64,000 bases of DNA, taken from contig MCGO01000027.1 in assembly GCA_002104985.1 (NCBI GenBank), positions 372,001-436,000 of the forward strand, written 5' to 3'. Below are positions 49,461 to 61,815 of the stretch, in pieces. The DNA comes from Rhizoclosmatium globosum. Its lineage: Eukaryota; Chytridiomycota; Chytridiomycetes; Chytridiales; Chytriomycetaceae. Below the pieces are notes generated by a model. That model saw nothing but the letters and a program-made list of their open reading frames with translations. It was not told the DNA's origin and ran no database searches. Position 1 is the first letter of the stretch. Each line of letters begins with the position of its first letter. Position numbers and translations under genes: made by a program.

Positions 49461-52400
49461 ATGGCTGATAAAAAGGAGTGTCTTGACCCCACAAACGTTG
49501 AGTTGGTAGAACAGATTCGGCGCTTGGAGGCTGAAGCTGTTATGAATGCGGAGGTGTTGAGCAGTGTCCAGAAGCTGTTGACTGTGGCCACGACTGAAGC
49601 CGAAGGAATGGAAATCGAATGGTCCACTTTTCTTCTTCTTGGAGAAATATACCACGCTGTGAGATTCCACATGGAAGCAAAGTGGAATAAGGTTGTTTGA
49701 AACGTCATTGTGCCATTCACACATCAACACAGTTCGATCTGGAGCTTGTCAGTGGATATTCACAAACTTACCTGCCCTTATACAATTATTATTTAGCTGG
49801 ACAAGGACAAAATTGGGTCGGCCATGTTGGATCAAGTTTTATCTTTAAGTCGTTGAAGGAAAAAAGTTTGGTGTTGGCAAATTACAAGGAGGTGCTTTGT
49901 TGCGGTTTCCTTTCACGTATCTTCATTTTGATTCGGTTCTCAGCTCCTACAATCTGCTGAGATGTTGCTTGATTCAATCAACCCGTATACAATTTGGAAA
50001 CATATCTACCATTTGGTCATTGCGAATCCGATTGGACCATGTCAAACCATGCAAGAATACCAGCTCTTTGATTTGATGCTGGGGATTGTTTGTGTGGAGG
50101 AAGAAGATGTGAAGCGTATTCATCTGCCGATTTTGTTGTGTTGGTTAAGTTACCAGCTTGATGTGAGTTTGACTTCCTTTCTCCAATGTCAATTTAGAAA
50201 ACTCAAGAAAAACTTAGATGTTCAAAAAAAAGTTAGACGACTTTACCGAAACCTCGCACAAATTACCACTCTTTCTCGGAGTATGTTCCAAAGTTCTCTC
50301 CAATATACCTCGCGAAAGTATGACAAAGTCATGGATTTTGAAACTGTCAGAATCTAACAGGTCAGAACGAATTCCGATGCGGCCAGTGGAATCACGGAAA
50401 GCCGGTGTTAAAAAGACGTCTCCTACTTCTGCAACCGGTGCATCCAACATCAGCATCTCATCCTTCTGCTCTCTTCCATATGGAACCGTTGTGAATGAAG
50501 CAGAAGAAACAGCACTTGACGAACCAGCCGTGTTTCAGTCCCGTCCATCTCTGAATTTGTAATTGGTCGCCCTGTTGTCGAACTCAGCTTCACCAACTTC
50601 CAACTGTTTCTGACAAGCTTGTTGGATCAAGTTATTACAGTCTTTGGACCCTGAACTGTAGTTGACAGTGTTGTTTCACCCACTGGTGTCAGCGTCAACA
50701 ACTCGGAGAAATATTCTATTGTCATGTTGATTGAGGAAACGTGCCGAATGATTGAATGATTGAAGTGCTTGCGTCTGCGTATTTGGAGGTACACTCGAAA
50801 CCCCAGCAAAGAAGCTTGGTGGCTCTGGAGTATGAGTACTGGGATTGGTTTCTTGCGTTGAGCGAGTGCGTGACACAGGTGAGTTCCCATTTTTAGTTTG
50901 AACGGTGCGAGGTAAAGCTAACCATTAAACTTTTTAGACGTCTGAGTTTAGTGTCCTGAACGTCTCGCTTTCTTGCGTCCTCCAAATATTGTTGCAGGCG
51001 CGTTCTTCTTCCGTGACACTGAAATTTGATGTTAAGCTGTTTATTCAAGTTTCCGTTAGCAGAGTAAGCATCTATCATCCTCTCCAAACAACACAGCATT
51101 TACAAAGACATTTTCAAATAGTTATGGCTCTGCTTGGATTCCGAGCCTTTTGGAATCTATCATACCCGAGCCGTAGATTTAATTTGGAACTGAGCAGTGT
51201 GACCAAGTTTGGTTCTTACATTGTCGAAGACGTTGTTGCCAACTTTCTCTCGTCGCGCGATTTGGTGGATTTGCTCTTGCATCAACAGAGATTTGGAATT
51301 CTGTGGAGGTTGAGTGAAGGCAGACTGGAATCGCGTTTCCGAAGCCTCTGGTTTGGTAGTGGACGCGTTGAGGAGTTAGAATCCGTCGATTAGGCGGATT
51401 GGAGAAGCGTGGTTGAAAACGTATGTCAAGTCTTACTCGAGGTGGGGAACAAGTCTATTTTGAAATCGTAGCTAACGTATCTGTGCTTTATAGGGTGATT
51501 GAGCCTATTTTGGCGACACTCCTCCATCCTGATATTTTTGTCTTTTCCGAACCATTTTGATTGGTAACCAAGAAGAAACAGTATTCTACTATGAGCGTGA
51601 GTTCAAATGGGTCAAGTTCTGTACTCGACGAGGCACTCTCCTTGTTATTGGCTGGAAACCGCCCTCTGCTTCAAACTTTATGGTCGGAGAGTATCAAGGA
51701 AGCAGATATTTTGGAATTGAAGGATGTGTCGTGGTTACATAACGGTTTGTTGTAACAAGGCGTTGGTGTTACTGATCCTGATTTGTGCAGAGTTTAATAC
51801 TTTGATCGGAGACCTCAAATATGCTGAAATACTGATGTTTATCTGTTGAGGTAGTTTATTACACTTTTAGTTTACCGCACAGTCTTACTCCGTGTTTCAG
51901 ATTTCTTCGTACCGAAGTCTATGATGGAGGCGCGTTTCAACTCAAATATGGAAGCTTCAAGCCATAAACACATCCATCCAGTCTCAATCCTGTGAATTCA
52001 TTTCGAAGTTCCTTGGATTCTCTGAAGTCCAAAGCACCATGAACACAGTAGTTGCCAAAGTCCTGATTCACAAATCGCGTATTCGATTTCAGTTGCTCAG
52101 CTTATCTCCAACCTCGTTTACTGCTTGTTTGGAGCTTGTTGTACGAGAATCAAGAGAAGCTGATGTTGAGCCATCACAGTTCCAGCGACAAAATTCCATG
52201 ACTGTGGTGACGCGTTGGATAATCTGATTGTATCAGTCGAGATATTAGGACTTTCAGCGTCGAATTCCAAATTGGATGAGCAAGTGAATTCATTGGTTCG
52301 TGTTGATTGAATCTGCCCTCACAACTACTGACACTTCCATTTCAGAAACGCTTCCTGGTTTCTTGCAAATGGTGCTAGATCTCTGACTCAGAGCTCAACC

Positions 52401-54129
52401 AGACACGTGCTTCAGCATTGAATAGACTTATCCTTTGATTCTTCCTCGTCTCAATATTTCCTTCTGGTCCTTCCTTCAGCCCATTATATCCATCATCTGC
52501 GACCAGATTTCTCTTCGTGAGAAAAAATGAGTGTGTACGTCGAGTGGTGCACAGAGAACTTCCGGAACAGAGGTGCAATTGGAGCTCCGGACACTGACGT
52601 TGTAATATGGTTGTCGCTTTGAATCGTATTGTTGAATTCTGTTTGGCAAGCAAAGTGAACTGGAACCAATTCATCACAGTCGAGAACCACACCTCCAGAG
52701 TTGATTCGACTAAATGTGCAGGAACTTGGAATAGATTGTTTGTAAGCATATGGCGGATGCTAGTTTTGACCGAGACGCACAAGAAATCCAGAGAGGCACC
52801 TGAGAGTTCATATGACATCAGAGACTTGGAACTGGGACTATCAGATGCAAAGGATCTCTCTTGAACAGGGAAAACAACGACTTCAGCACACCCAAAACTC
52901 CTGGCAGAAGTTCAATGATGGCATCCCTGAACAAACGAAGTTATAAACAAAACAAACAAACGGCAGGAAGCAGCTCACCTGGAATTCTGCGGTTCTTACT
53001 CCAAGGCATCAGGCGACGAGCTATCAACAAACACACTTGAAAACAATTCCGAAATCCAAATATTTGTTCCTCCCTTTATCTTTTCGATTTTGCTCTTGTT
53101 GAAGGAAGGCTTTCATGTGGGATAACTCTGTCTGGATTCACTTGGTTCCTGATTTGACACAAAGGGTTCCTTCACACAAAACATCAAAGACCGGCTCTGA
53201 TGATGCATCTGCTGGATGGACTGCGGACTCGGTTCGGATTCGCTCAGAACATTGCGGTCGCCGAAGACAAAGGAAATCATTCTACGTGCGATCAAAACAA
53301 ATGTACGTTCGTGTAGTCGTGGCGTTTTGTTTCGCTAACGACTGGAGTTAGATTTAATACTCACCTTCTTCTTTTGGAGAAATACATTGCGTTGTTTGCA
53401 GATCCAGAAACTGTCTATGAGGTGTGCCTTCTATTCAGACTCGCATACCATTACCTCCGGTCCTAAACTCGAATTATTTTCAACTAAACTCGCAAACCAA
53501 GGCTCGTCGCTGTTTGTATTGAAAAGTTGGTTTTGAACAAAACACTTTGATGACAAGCGAAAGAGATCCACTTGGATGAAATCTTCCAAAGCTCTTTGAT
53601 CTGACGATTCTGTATTGTGCCAAACCTCCAGAAGTTTCTGCATTGACGCAAGCTCCAGCAATTATTCTGCCATCGTTGAGTTTGAAGTGAGCTGTTGGAG
53701 GCAATAGGTGAATGTGTCTTCCATTGATTATTGGATGTTAACCTTGATTCAGCGGACGACGCGTCCTTCACTCTGTTCCCCGAATTCGCTTCGCACCATG
53801 CAACTGTTTTGGACAAGCAACAACTTGCACCTTCATTCAACCTTGAGTCACCATACATATTCGTCCACATTCACAGCAGCAAACCAGATATGGCGTTTAT
53901 TGAGGAAGTCTTTGAAGCAGATATAATGGACACGGATAGCAATGGATCGCCCTCTACCTCGTCACCGTCGCCAGAGACACGGGTTCTTACACCCAACATG
54001 AGTCCCAAACCAACCTGCAAAGTTAAAATGAATATATTTAATGAAAAAAAAGAGGGGAGGGAAAACTCAGAATTCTTTTTCTTTGTGGATTTCAAACTCA
54101 GAAAAGTCTTCCTGGAAAACTTTATGTGA
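49461..54129 (+). pseudogene. Large helical-repeat gene, disrupted copy (B)
   Basis: 49461 to about 51180 is almost identical to unit A. From there to the end the copy has many one-base losses (for example GGAACTGAGC for GGAAACTGAGC at 51187, GGTTTGGTAG for GGTTTTGGTAG at 51351, and several near 52080-52260), some real-looking substitutions around 51470-51620, and an inverted segment at 52666-53100. As written it cannot encode the unit A exons. Sequencing or consensus error is as likely as true decay. Confidence 0.55.
52666..53100. other. 435-bp inverted segment relative to unit A
   Basis: This segment is the reverse complement of unit A 28102-28541, with small indels. The breakpoints are flanked by a short AAC/GTT inverted match. 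Sequence on both sides is in normal orientation. Confidence 0.85.
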
Positions 54130-54387
54130 AAGCACTTGCAGTACTATGACACTGAAGCTAGATGGCGTAGTATTGTGTAAGTATTCTCTGTGTCTTTATT
54201 CGTTCCTCACTTGAATACAAATCTAATCTGATGTTGTTTGAAACAATGTCTGAACTGGCTGTCGGCTGCCAGTGTTTGATGCACGCTGATCCACCAACGA
54301 TAAGATACCTATGCAAAGGTATCAAGTGACAAGTCTTATTCCAACCATCTGATGCTTTGGTACCGCGAATGAAGCTGAGTTGCCATG

Positions 54388-54987
54388 GAAGGTGTCAAAG
54401 TGGGTGTCTCTCTCTCGTTCCTCTCTCTCCAACTCTCTCCTTCTCTCTCCTATTTCTCTATCTCAACCTCAACTTCAGTCATAAACTCGCTTTCATGCAG
54501 AAACGACTCGCGTCCTTCTCTTTTTTGTTGGTGTGGTCAAGTCTGACAATTCTCTCACAAACTTGACCACCTTTCGTCTCCGGCGCGTTACTTCATATTC
54601 ATGCTGTTCTAATTAATCTTTGCCATCAATATCTTCTAAGTAAATGGTGAGCGTTTATTGAATCACTTGGTTAACGCCACACCACAGTTTCCTCCAGTGG
54701 TAAAGCCAATCCAGCCAGAGTCCAGTTCCATCATCCAGTTTTGTACATGCACTGTGACTTGTGTAGCCTTCTTCGGGATTTCATCATCCCGTCATCGGTC
54801 CATGCTACAGGCTGGCTGTTTGCTTTTCCCCATCGACCTCATTGCCACCAGTTGCCACCAGGTTGCAGCCAGTAACTCACAGTCATTTGTGCTGTTTTGT
54901 TGTTGTTTGTGAGTATACGTGTGGTTTGTTGTAGGTGAAACAAATTACTAACCTGGTGTTCCTCCCTCTAGATTTCTGTCTCTGCAG
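54388..54987 (+). other. Unit C opening segment
   Basis: Matches 1-614 and 29892-30504 but with many single-base losses (for example CTCTATCTC for CTCTTATCTC). No gene assigned. Confidence 0.6.
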
Positions 54988-57632
54988 GTCTGGGTATATG
55001 TGACGGAGGCTGATTTGTTGGTTTTGGTTGGTCGTGTTCTTTAATTTTGGTGGAGTTTTGGGTTTTTGGGTTTGGCTTCTGTTGTGATTGTTGTTGCTGG
55101 AGTGGATGCGGAGCGGTGTATGTTGAGGGGTCCACGCCCAGACTGTTTGGCGTACTGTGTTCAACGGCGGCCAGACGGGGGGCAGGACTTCCAAAAATGC
55201 AGCACTTTCTCTGTTGTCTGTCTGCTTTTGTTCATAGTGTAAGTGCCTCGTGTATTCAAAGGACTGTAACCTAACTTTTCTTCTTTAGTGGTGATGCAAA
55301 TAAACATGACGTATGGATCCATAAATCACGTTTCCGACGATGCGCTTGTTGTAATTTGTGTGAGCAGGTCTCATTGATGTTCTTTTGGTGGATCCTTAAT
55401 GGAGGTTTGAACAGCTGGTGAGTTGGTTTTTGTAGTTTGCTTGGTGTGGTTTTAATCGACTCTATATAACCATTGTGGAACGTCTCTTGCGGCAGTTTCT
55501 TCAATACCAACAGGGAACAGAATGCGAGAATGCGAGATTGGAGCAAGATAGGAGAGAGTGAGCGTTTGAGTAGGATGGATTGGTTTGCTGTGGAGTGCGT
55601 TTATTAGGGAGTAGGTTTTTTTCTCTTGGCCTGTTTGATTCTTGTGGGGATGTTGAGTTTGGGAGTTTATTTGCAGTCGGGGTATAGGTGTGACGGGAGC
55701 TGGATTTGTTGGTTTTTGGTTGGTCGTGTTCTTTAATTTTGGTGAGTTGGGTTTTTGGGTTTGGCTTCTGTTGTGATCTGTTGTTGCTGGAGTGGATGCG
55801 GAGCGGTGTATGTTGAGGGTCCAGCCCAGACTGTTATGGCGTACTGTGTTCAACGGCGGCCAGACGGGGGGCAGGACTCCAAAAATGCAGCACTTTCTCT
55901 GTTGTGCTGTCTGCTTTTGTTCATAGTGGTAAGTGCCTCGTGTATTCAAAGTGACTGTAACCTAACTTTTCTTTTCTTTAGTGTGATGCAAATAAACATG
56001 ACGTATGGATCCATAAATCACGTTTCGACGATGCGCTTGTTGTAATTTGTGTGGAGCAGGTCTCATTGATGTTCTTTTTGGTGGATCCTTACTGGAGGTT
56101 TGAACAGCTGGTGAGTTGTGTTTGTAGTTTGCTTGGTGTGGTTTTTAATCGACTCTATATAAACATGTGGAACGTCTCTGCGGCAGTTTCTTCAATACAA
56201 CAGGGAACAGAATGCGAGAATGCGAGATTGGAGCAAGATAGGAGAGAGTGAGCGTTTGGAGTAGGATGGATTGGTTTGCTGTGGAGTGCGTTTATTATGG
56301 GGAGTAGGTTTTTTCTCTTGGCCTGTTTGATTCTTTGGGTGATGTGTGAGTTTGGGAGTTGATTTGCAGGTCGGGGTATAGTGTGACGGGAGGCTGGATT
56401 TGTTGGTTTTTGGTTGGTCGTGTTCTTTAATTTTGGTGGAGTTTTGGGTTTTTGGGTTTGGCTTCTGTTGTGATTGTTGTTGCTGGAGTGGATGCGGAGG
56501 TGTATGTTGAGGGGTCCACGCCCAGACTGTTATGGCGTACTGTGTTCAACGGCGGCCAGACGGGGGGCAGGACTCCAAAAATGCAGCACTTTCTCTGTTG
56601 TGCTGTCTGCTTTTGTTCATAGTGGTAAGTGCCTCGTGTATTCAAAGTGACTGTAACCTAACTTTTCTTTTCTTTAGTGGTGATGCAAATAAACATGACG
56701 TATGGATCCATAAATCACGTTTCGACGATGCGCTTGTTGTAATTTGTGTGGAGCAGGTCTCATTGATGTTCTTTTTGGTGGATCCTTACTGGAGGTTTGA
56801 ACAGCTGGTGAGTTGTGTTTGTAGTTTGCTTGGTGTGGTTTTTAATCGACTCTATATAAACATGTGGAACGTCTCTGCGGCAGTTTCTTCAATACAACAG
56901 GGAACAGAATGCGAGAATGCGAGATTGGAGCAAGATAGGAGAGAGTGAGCGTTTGGAGTAGGATGGATTGGTTTGCTGTGGAGTGCGTTTATTATGGGGA
57001 GTAGGTTTTTTCTCTTGGCCTGTTTGATTCTTTGGGTGATGTGTGAGTTTGGGAGTTGATTTGCAGGTCGGGGTATAGTGTGACGGGAGGCTGGATTTGT
57101 TGGTTTTTGGTTGGTCGTGTTCTTTAATTTTGGTGGAGTTTTGGGTTTTTGGGTTTGGCTTCTGTTGTGATTGTTGTTGCTGGAGTGGATGCGGAGGGTG
57201 TATGTTGAGGGGTCCACGCCCAGACTGTTATGGCGTACTGTGTTCAACGGCGGCCAGACGGGGGGCAGGACTCCAAAAATGCAGCACTTTCTCTGTTGTG
57301 CTGTCTGCTTTTGTTCATAGTGGTAAGTGCCTCGTGTATTCAAAGTGACTGTAACCTAACTTTTCTTTTCTTTAGTGGTGATGCAAATAAACATGACGTA
57401 TGGATCCATAAATCACGTTTCGACGATGCGCTTGTTGTAATTTGTGTGGAGCAGGTCTCATTGATGTTCTTTTTGGTGGATCCTTACTGGAGGTTTGAAC
57501 AGCTGGTGAGTTGTGTTTGTAGTTTGCTTGGTGTGGTTTTTAATCGACTCTATATAAACATGTGGAACGTCTCTGCGGCAGTTTCCTTTCTTTTAGTGCT
57601 GATGCAAATAAAATGATGTGTGGATCCATAAA
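54988..57632 (+). repeat. Macrosatellite, 697-bp type (array C)
   Basis: Three full units and a partial fourth. The first unit and the first ~130 bp of the second (to about 55850) are riddled with one-base indels, while the rest is clean. Units carry mostly A-type bases (TAGTGGTGATG), but the edge at 57583-57632 jumps back within the unit and carries the B-type TAGTGCTGATG before the unique sequence starts. Intact 138-codon ORFs lie at 56532-56948; the one at 57230 is truncated to 57616. Confidence 0.9.
56532..56948 (+). CDS. Hypothetical 138-aa protein of macrosatellite, C copy
   Basis: The only complete unit ORF in array C; it matches the A variant (SGDANKHD, SLMFFLV). Neighbouring units are frameshifted (56045) or truncated (57616). 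Confidence 0.35.
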   Translation: MAYCVQRRPDGGQDSKNAALSLLCCLLLFIVVSASCIQSDCNLTFLFFSGDANKHDVWIHKSRFDDALVVICVEQVSLMFFLVDPYWRFEQLVSCVCSLLGVVFNRLYINMWNVSAAVSSIQQGTECENARLEQDRRE

Positions 57633-59734
57633 AGTCTTCCCAAATTCAACCCCATAAGCCCGGGCCTCTTCCACTTCCTCTGGACTTAACAACGGCCCTT
57701 CCTTCTTCAACTCAAACATAGCAATTGTATTTTGGGGGGCATTGCTATTTATTTGACTTATTTCAGCAAACTGCAAGGATGATTTATTTCTCAGAAGGCA
57801 TGACGGAACTTAACAAAGAGGCTGCTCTGGAGCGGAAGCAAAACAAGGCTGTATTTGAGTTGAATTTCATCTCTATTTTGGCGTTTGCACAAATGTTGTC
57901 CAAGGTGTAGTGCTGCATTTGAAATGAGATCCTCAGATACAACTTCACTGTGGTTCTGGAATTTTTTAACCAAAATCGTACAAATTTGCAGATATATCAG
58001 GGGACTGAAGCGCATGATAATAGGCAGATCAACATCAAGGCTATTAGGCAGTTCAGGTCTGAAGGTGCCTGTGATTTTTTTCTGAGCAGCTCGAATATTA
58101 TGGAAGAAATTCAAGGATTTACCCAATGAGAATCCATACTGTCGCAAGTTTGCACACTATCATGTGTGTGAACAAACAAATCAAGAAGGTGCCTGTGTGG
58201 TTGAAACTTTTACATTTAAATATGATTCATGATTGTTGTAGAGCTTACATATGTGGGTGGAGCCAATGCAATGGCAAGGGCATGAACTGCTACTGCTTTC
58301 ATAATTTCATATGTATTATTGCTGATGTCCCTGCCATCTAGGAAATTAAACTCAGAACAGAATCAATAATTTTTAGCTTCACACCTGACATTCGACTGCG
58401 ATATGTTTTATAACCACAAATCATCTTGAGACCAAAGAGAAATGCCATGTTCAATTCCATAGGAGTATCACTTGTTGCACCCAACTCCAATCCTGACCGC
58501 TGTCCAACTTGTATTCAGGACTCAATCATAATAAGAGTTCAAAGTTACCTCAAACTCAACACGAATGGCAATAATATCACACAATAGAAACATTCTCCTC
58601 TGCTCCGCTTCAGTAGGAATTCGTGCATTGCAAAACACAAGTTTCAAGAGACGTGATAAAGGCCTCAGCATTTCGTTTTTAGAAAACGCATCTCGGCATT
58701 GTTTCCGTCGAAGTTGTTGTTTCTTGTAGATGTCGTCAAGGATGCCGTCAGATTCGTTTAAGTCTGAAAATGTGACTTTGATTCCCTATTTTTCCTTCAA
58801 CTTAAATACGCACAGGATAGAAAGTCCTACCAATGAATTTGCATATGGAAAAATAGCCATCACATGGTCCGGGGCAACTTCACTGATGCTATGGCTGGTT
58901 GGATACTTTGACCTAAGGAAGTTGATGAGAGAATCTGACTTGTTGTTTCGTAAAACAAGCATGGGGATTCTGCAATCTATGTAGCATTCACTTGATCTGC
59001 TTAGTGTTTGATCAAAATGCAATCAGTAGTTATCCAGATTGAGGGGAGATTCTGCATACTGAAAGCGTACCTTTCAAATGCACAGTCCAAAACGATTATT
59101 TTGTCAGGAGCATGGATTGGGGCAATGAGGACTTGGTCAACAAATGCTTGGTAGAATCGGCCATCAAACTTGTCTTTAAGAAGAGATACGCAAGACAGAC
59201 GGCTAATATGATTGAGTTAAATAATAGTGAATCCATCCAATGCTGGGACACACACCGTAGGTCCTCTGATGGAATAGAGGTACCAAGTGGAATAGACTCA
59301 AAGTTGTTGCGAACAACAACCTCCCAGTTCGTCAACATTGTCTGGGGTCGAGCAAGAGACGAATCATACACATTCCATACAGTGAGATCGCGAGGAAGCG
59401 CTTTTGAATGAAGGGCATGGCGGATATACTTGTTTGCAAAGCAGAGAAGCTATTGATGACGATGTAGCCGGGTGTCAGAAATTGAATAAAATAATAATGG
59501 AATGATATTAACCTTATTCTTTGCTTCTGTAGTAGCTGGGCTATCGTTTGGTGTCCAGCTTGAGGAATGAAACTCCCAATTCCCAACAGTCACACACATG
59601 TTGAACAATCCCTCTTGCACACTTCCAACTTGTCCCGCAGTCAATTTGGCCCTCCAAGTGATTGCGTGGGCCGTGCAGTACTGGGTCAGCTGCTCAGCTG
59701 CTGTCTCGGCGGCTGTCTCAGCAACCCGTATCAT
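57540..59734 (-). CDS. Unknown ~570-aa protein, nine exons, 3' end in macrosatellite
   Basis: Exons 59513-59734, 59256-59449, 59071-59202, 58831-58999, 58549-58785, 58385-58499, 58249-58337, 57815-58138, 57540-57770; all phases fit. Introns are 63, 53, 71, 45, 49, 47, 110 and 44 bp. Start ATG 59734 (MIRVAETAAETAAEQL). The product is largely helical (KKQQLRRKQCRDAFSKNEML; NNTYEIMKAVAVHALAIALA) with no family recognised. The last exon reads ...EEARAYGVEFGKTF and then crosses at about 57632 into array sequence (MDPHIILFASALKERK...), so its C-terminus is either truncated by the array or was the source of part of the repeat. If the last intron is not used, the protein ends at 57791. This gene occupies the place taken by the 423-aa gene in units A and B. 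Confidence 0.55.
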
Positions 59735-59854
59735 TCTCCCTCTCTTTTTTTAAATTATTAAGAATCGAATCATCTGATAATTTATTTACAATATTAAGAG
59801 GAAAGAAAAGTTTTCGTTACAAGCAAGGTAGCATCTGATGTTTCCTTGAGCTCC

Positions 59855-60902
59855 TCATTCAAGACTGATCTTGACACGAGACAGACCCTCGTCATCAAAC
59901 ATCAAAACTCGAGGTTGCTCAACGTTGGGAAGAAGGGGTGGATTTTCATTGTTTTCATTTTGCGCAGGCAAGGTCAGTGGCGCTGAGTTTGTTGGCTTTT
60001 CAAAATGAGTGCATCCATCCAAAGCAGCAGTGATGCACGTGATGGCATTTTTATCCTCATACCCTTCCAAATAAACCATGGACAATTCGAGTAACATTTC
60101 AATTTGGGCAGCTTCCGAACAATCAGTGCAATCCTCCATGTTAAACTTTGGACAGGCGAAACCATCTCTTTGATGGGGCTGATTTGGAGAGTGTCCGACA
60201 ATCCCATCAAAATAATCCGAACTGCTGTTTGTGAGATATGGTTGGTTCTTCTTAATGGATCCAGTGACAGTAAAAAGCTCAGGATCCAAATCATCTCCAG
60301 GGAATTTGGCAGGCAAGAAAGAGGAAGCTGCAACAAAATCTCCATCAAATTCATCATTATTCATTGACTGTTTGGCTGGAGACACGTCTGCAGGAAGAAG
60401 GACAGGTGCAGTGACAGTAACAGTTGGAGTTTCCTCAATCGTATCTGCAGCAACCACAACGGGAATATCCGCCAAATTCGCCGCTTCAAGTACTGAAATC
60501 GATTTAGTACCAAGATCATGATATTAAGATTTGAGTGCTGATGAAACCTCATACCGGGAGCGATTTGTGCAAGTCCAGCCAAACCAGAACCATCCACATG
60601 AGTATGCAATTGAAGATCGGGTACCTCAAGAGACGATTGAGTGGAGGCTGCATCAGTATCAAAGCGTCGGTGGTTGCCATCACCGTGACCGATCCCATCG
60701 GGACAATAGCATCCATATCCGAATCATGTGTAAGAGAAGCATTATCAAGCAGGATGGCACTAGGCACAATTATGGGACTGGATGGGACTGTTTGCAGTGG
60801 AGTTGGAATCGCAGAAGACTTAAACCTGAGAGCAACCTTGATACTTTCAATCGATTTCTTCACTTTCAATTGAAACTTTCGAAATCCTTGCTCGTGTGGC
60901 AT
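59855..60902 (-). CDS. Unknown acidic 308-aa protein, three exons
   Basis: Exons 60684-60902, 60555-60624, 59855-60492; 927 bp in phase; introns 59 and 62 bp. Start ATG 60902 (MPHEQGFRKFQLKVKK), a basic N-terminus, then Thr/Val/Ala-rich low-complexity sequence, an acidic stretch with NNDEFDGDFVAAS and DDLDPELF, and a helical C-terminal part (AAQIEMLLELSMVYLEGYED) with several cysteines. Not recognised. It is divergent from the 117-aa gene with 73 bp between start codons. It is absent from units A and B. Confidence 0.55.
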
Positions 60903-60975
60903 ATTGTATCAGTATTGATTTTGGAAAGGGGTTTTTAATGCTGTGGAACTGGAACAAACAAACATACCATCGATA

Positions 60976-61329
60976 ATGGCCTCTCCGCCTCTCACGCCAA
61001 CCAAAAAGTCTTCAGAAGATAACAGCTCCATTCTGCAGTTGAAACAATATCTCAAGACCCCTTCGACGTCGTTGCAGCCAGAAGCTCAGAAGCAATGGAT
61101 TCCAACCACTCCAGCACCTTCTCCATCAACACAAGCACACAAGCATTCCCGGGTAGACCACCAGCTACCCACTTTAAAGAACGAACCCGAAATTACCTGC
61201 GCTTCACGCCTTGCGACTCTCCTTTCTGCACTTGACTTTGCTGTTGATCGCCTCAAAGCCCACGATCCTGAGAGCAGCAAGATTAAGACTATTGAAAGCC
61301 TTCTACCCGCTATAAAATCACAAAAATGA
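60976..61329 (+). CDS. Unknown 117-aa protein
   Basis: Single-exon ORF; ATG at 60976 (ATAATGGCC) is preferred to the upstream GTG at 60943. The N-terminal half is Ser/Pro/Thr-rich (MASPPLTPTKKSSED) and likely disordered; the C-terminal ~40 residues (RLATLLSALDFAVDRLKAHD) are helical, as in small kinetochore- or complex-binding proteins, but no family is recognised. It ends just before the point where homology to units A and B resumes (about 61350). Confidence 0.55.
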   Translation: MASPPLTPTKKSSEDNSSILQLKQYLKTPSTSLQPEAQKQWIPTTPAPSPSTQAHKHSRVDHQLPTLKNEPEITCASRLATLLSALDFAVDRLKAHDPESSKIKTIESLLPAIKSQK

Positions 61330-61815
61330 TATTCTTTGTCAACTTACTTCCTTGTTTTGTGAGTTAGTATACTCTGAATAAAACCTTCCTTACTTATATG
61401 TATCTTAACTGTATTGCTCTTGCATTCTTGCTTTTGGTTGTCAATTTTGCCCAAATGAGGTTTTCCGCTATCTCTTAACAAACAAAATCTTAACCCCAAA
61501 GCCTGTACGTGCCTTCTCCTCCACACCTTTGTTTCCACTCCCTCTCTGCCTCTCTCTCTCTCTCTCTCTCTCCTCCACAACCAAACTTCAGTTGAGCTGA
61601 GTAAATGCACAATGAAGGATAAATTGTGTTCCACAGTGCTGTCAAACATTCTTTCCCATCTTTGCCCCACCTCTACGCGTCTTGCACCTTATCCTTGATG
61701 ATTACGTGCTAATTTATATAACAGAAGAAATTCAAAAACACACCAACGACCCCAGGTCCAAAGACTAAGCTAAGTTATTCTATTTGTTGATAACAACAGC
61801 CCCAAAACTACAGGA
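61330..61815 (+). promoter_or_regulatory. Upstream region of NYN copy C with (TC)n tract
   Basis: From about 61350 the sequence matches 19690-20155 of unit A with more substitutions than seen between A and B. TC tract at about 61550-61572. No gene. Confidence 0.4.
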
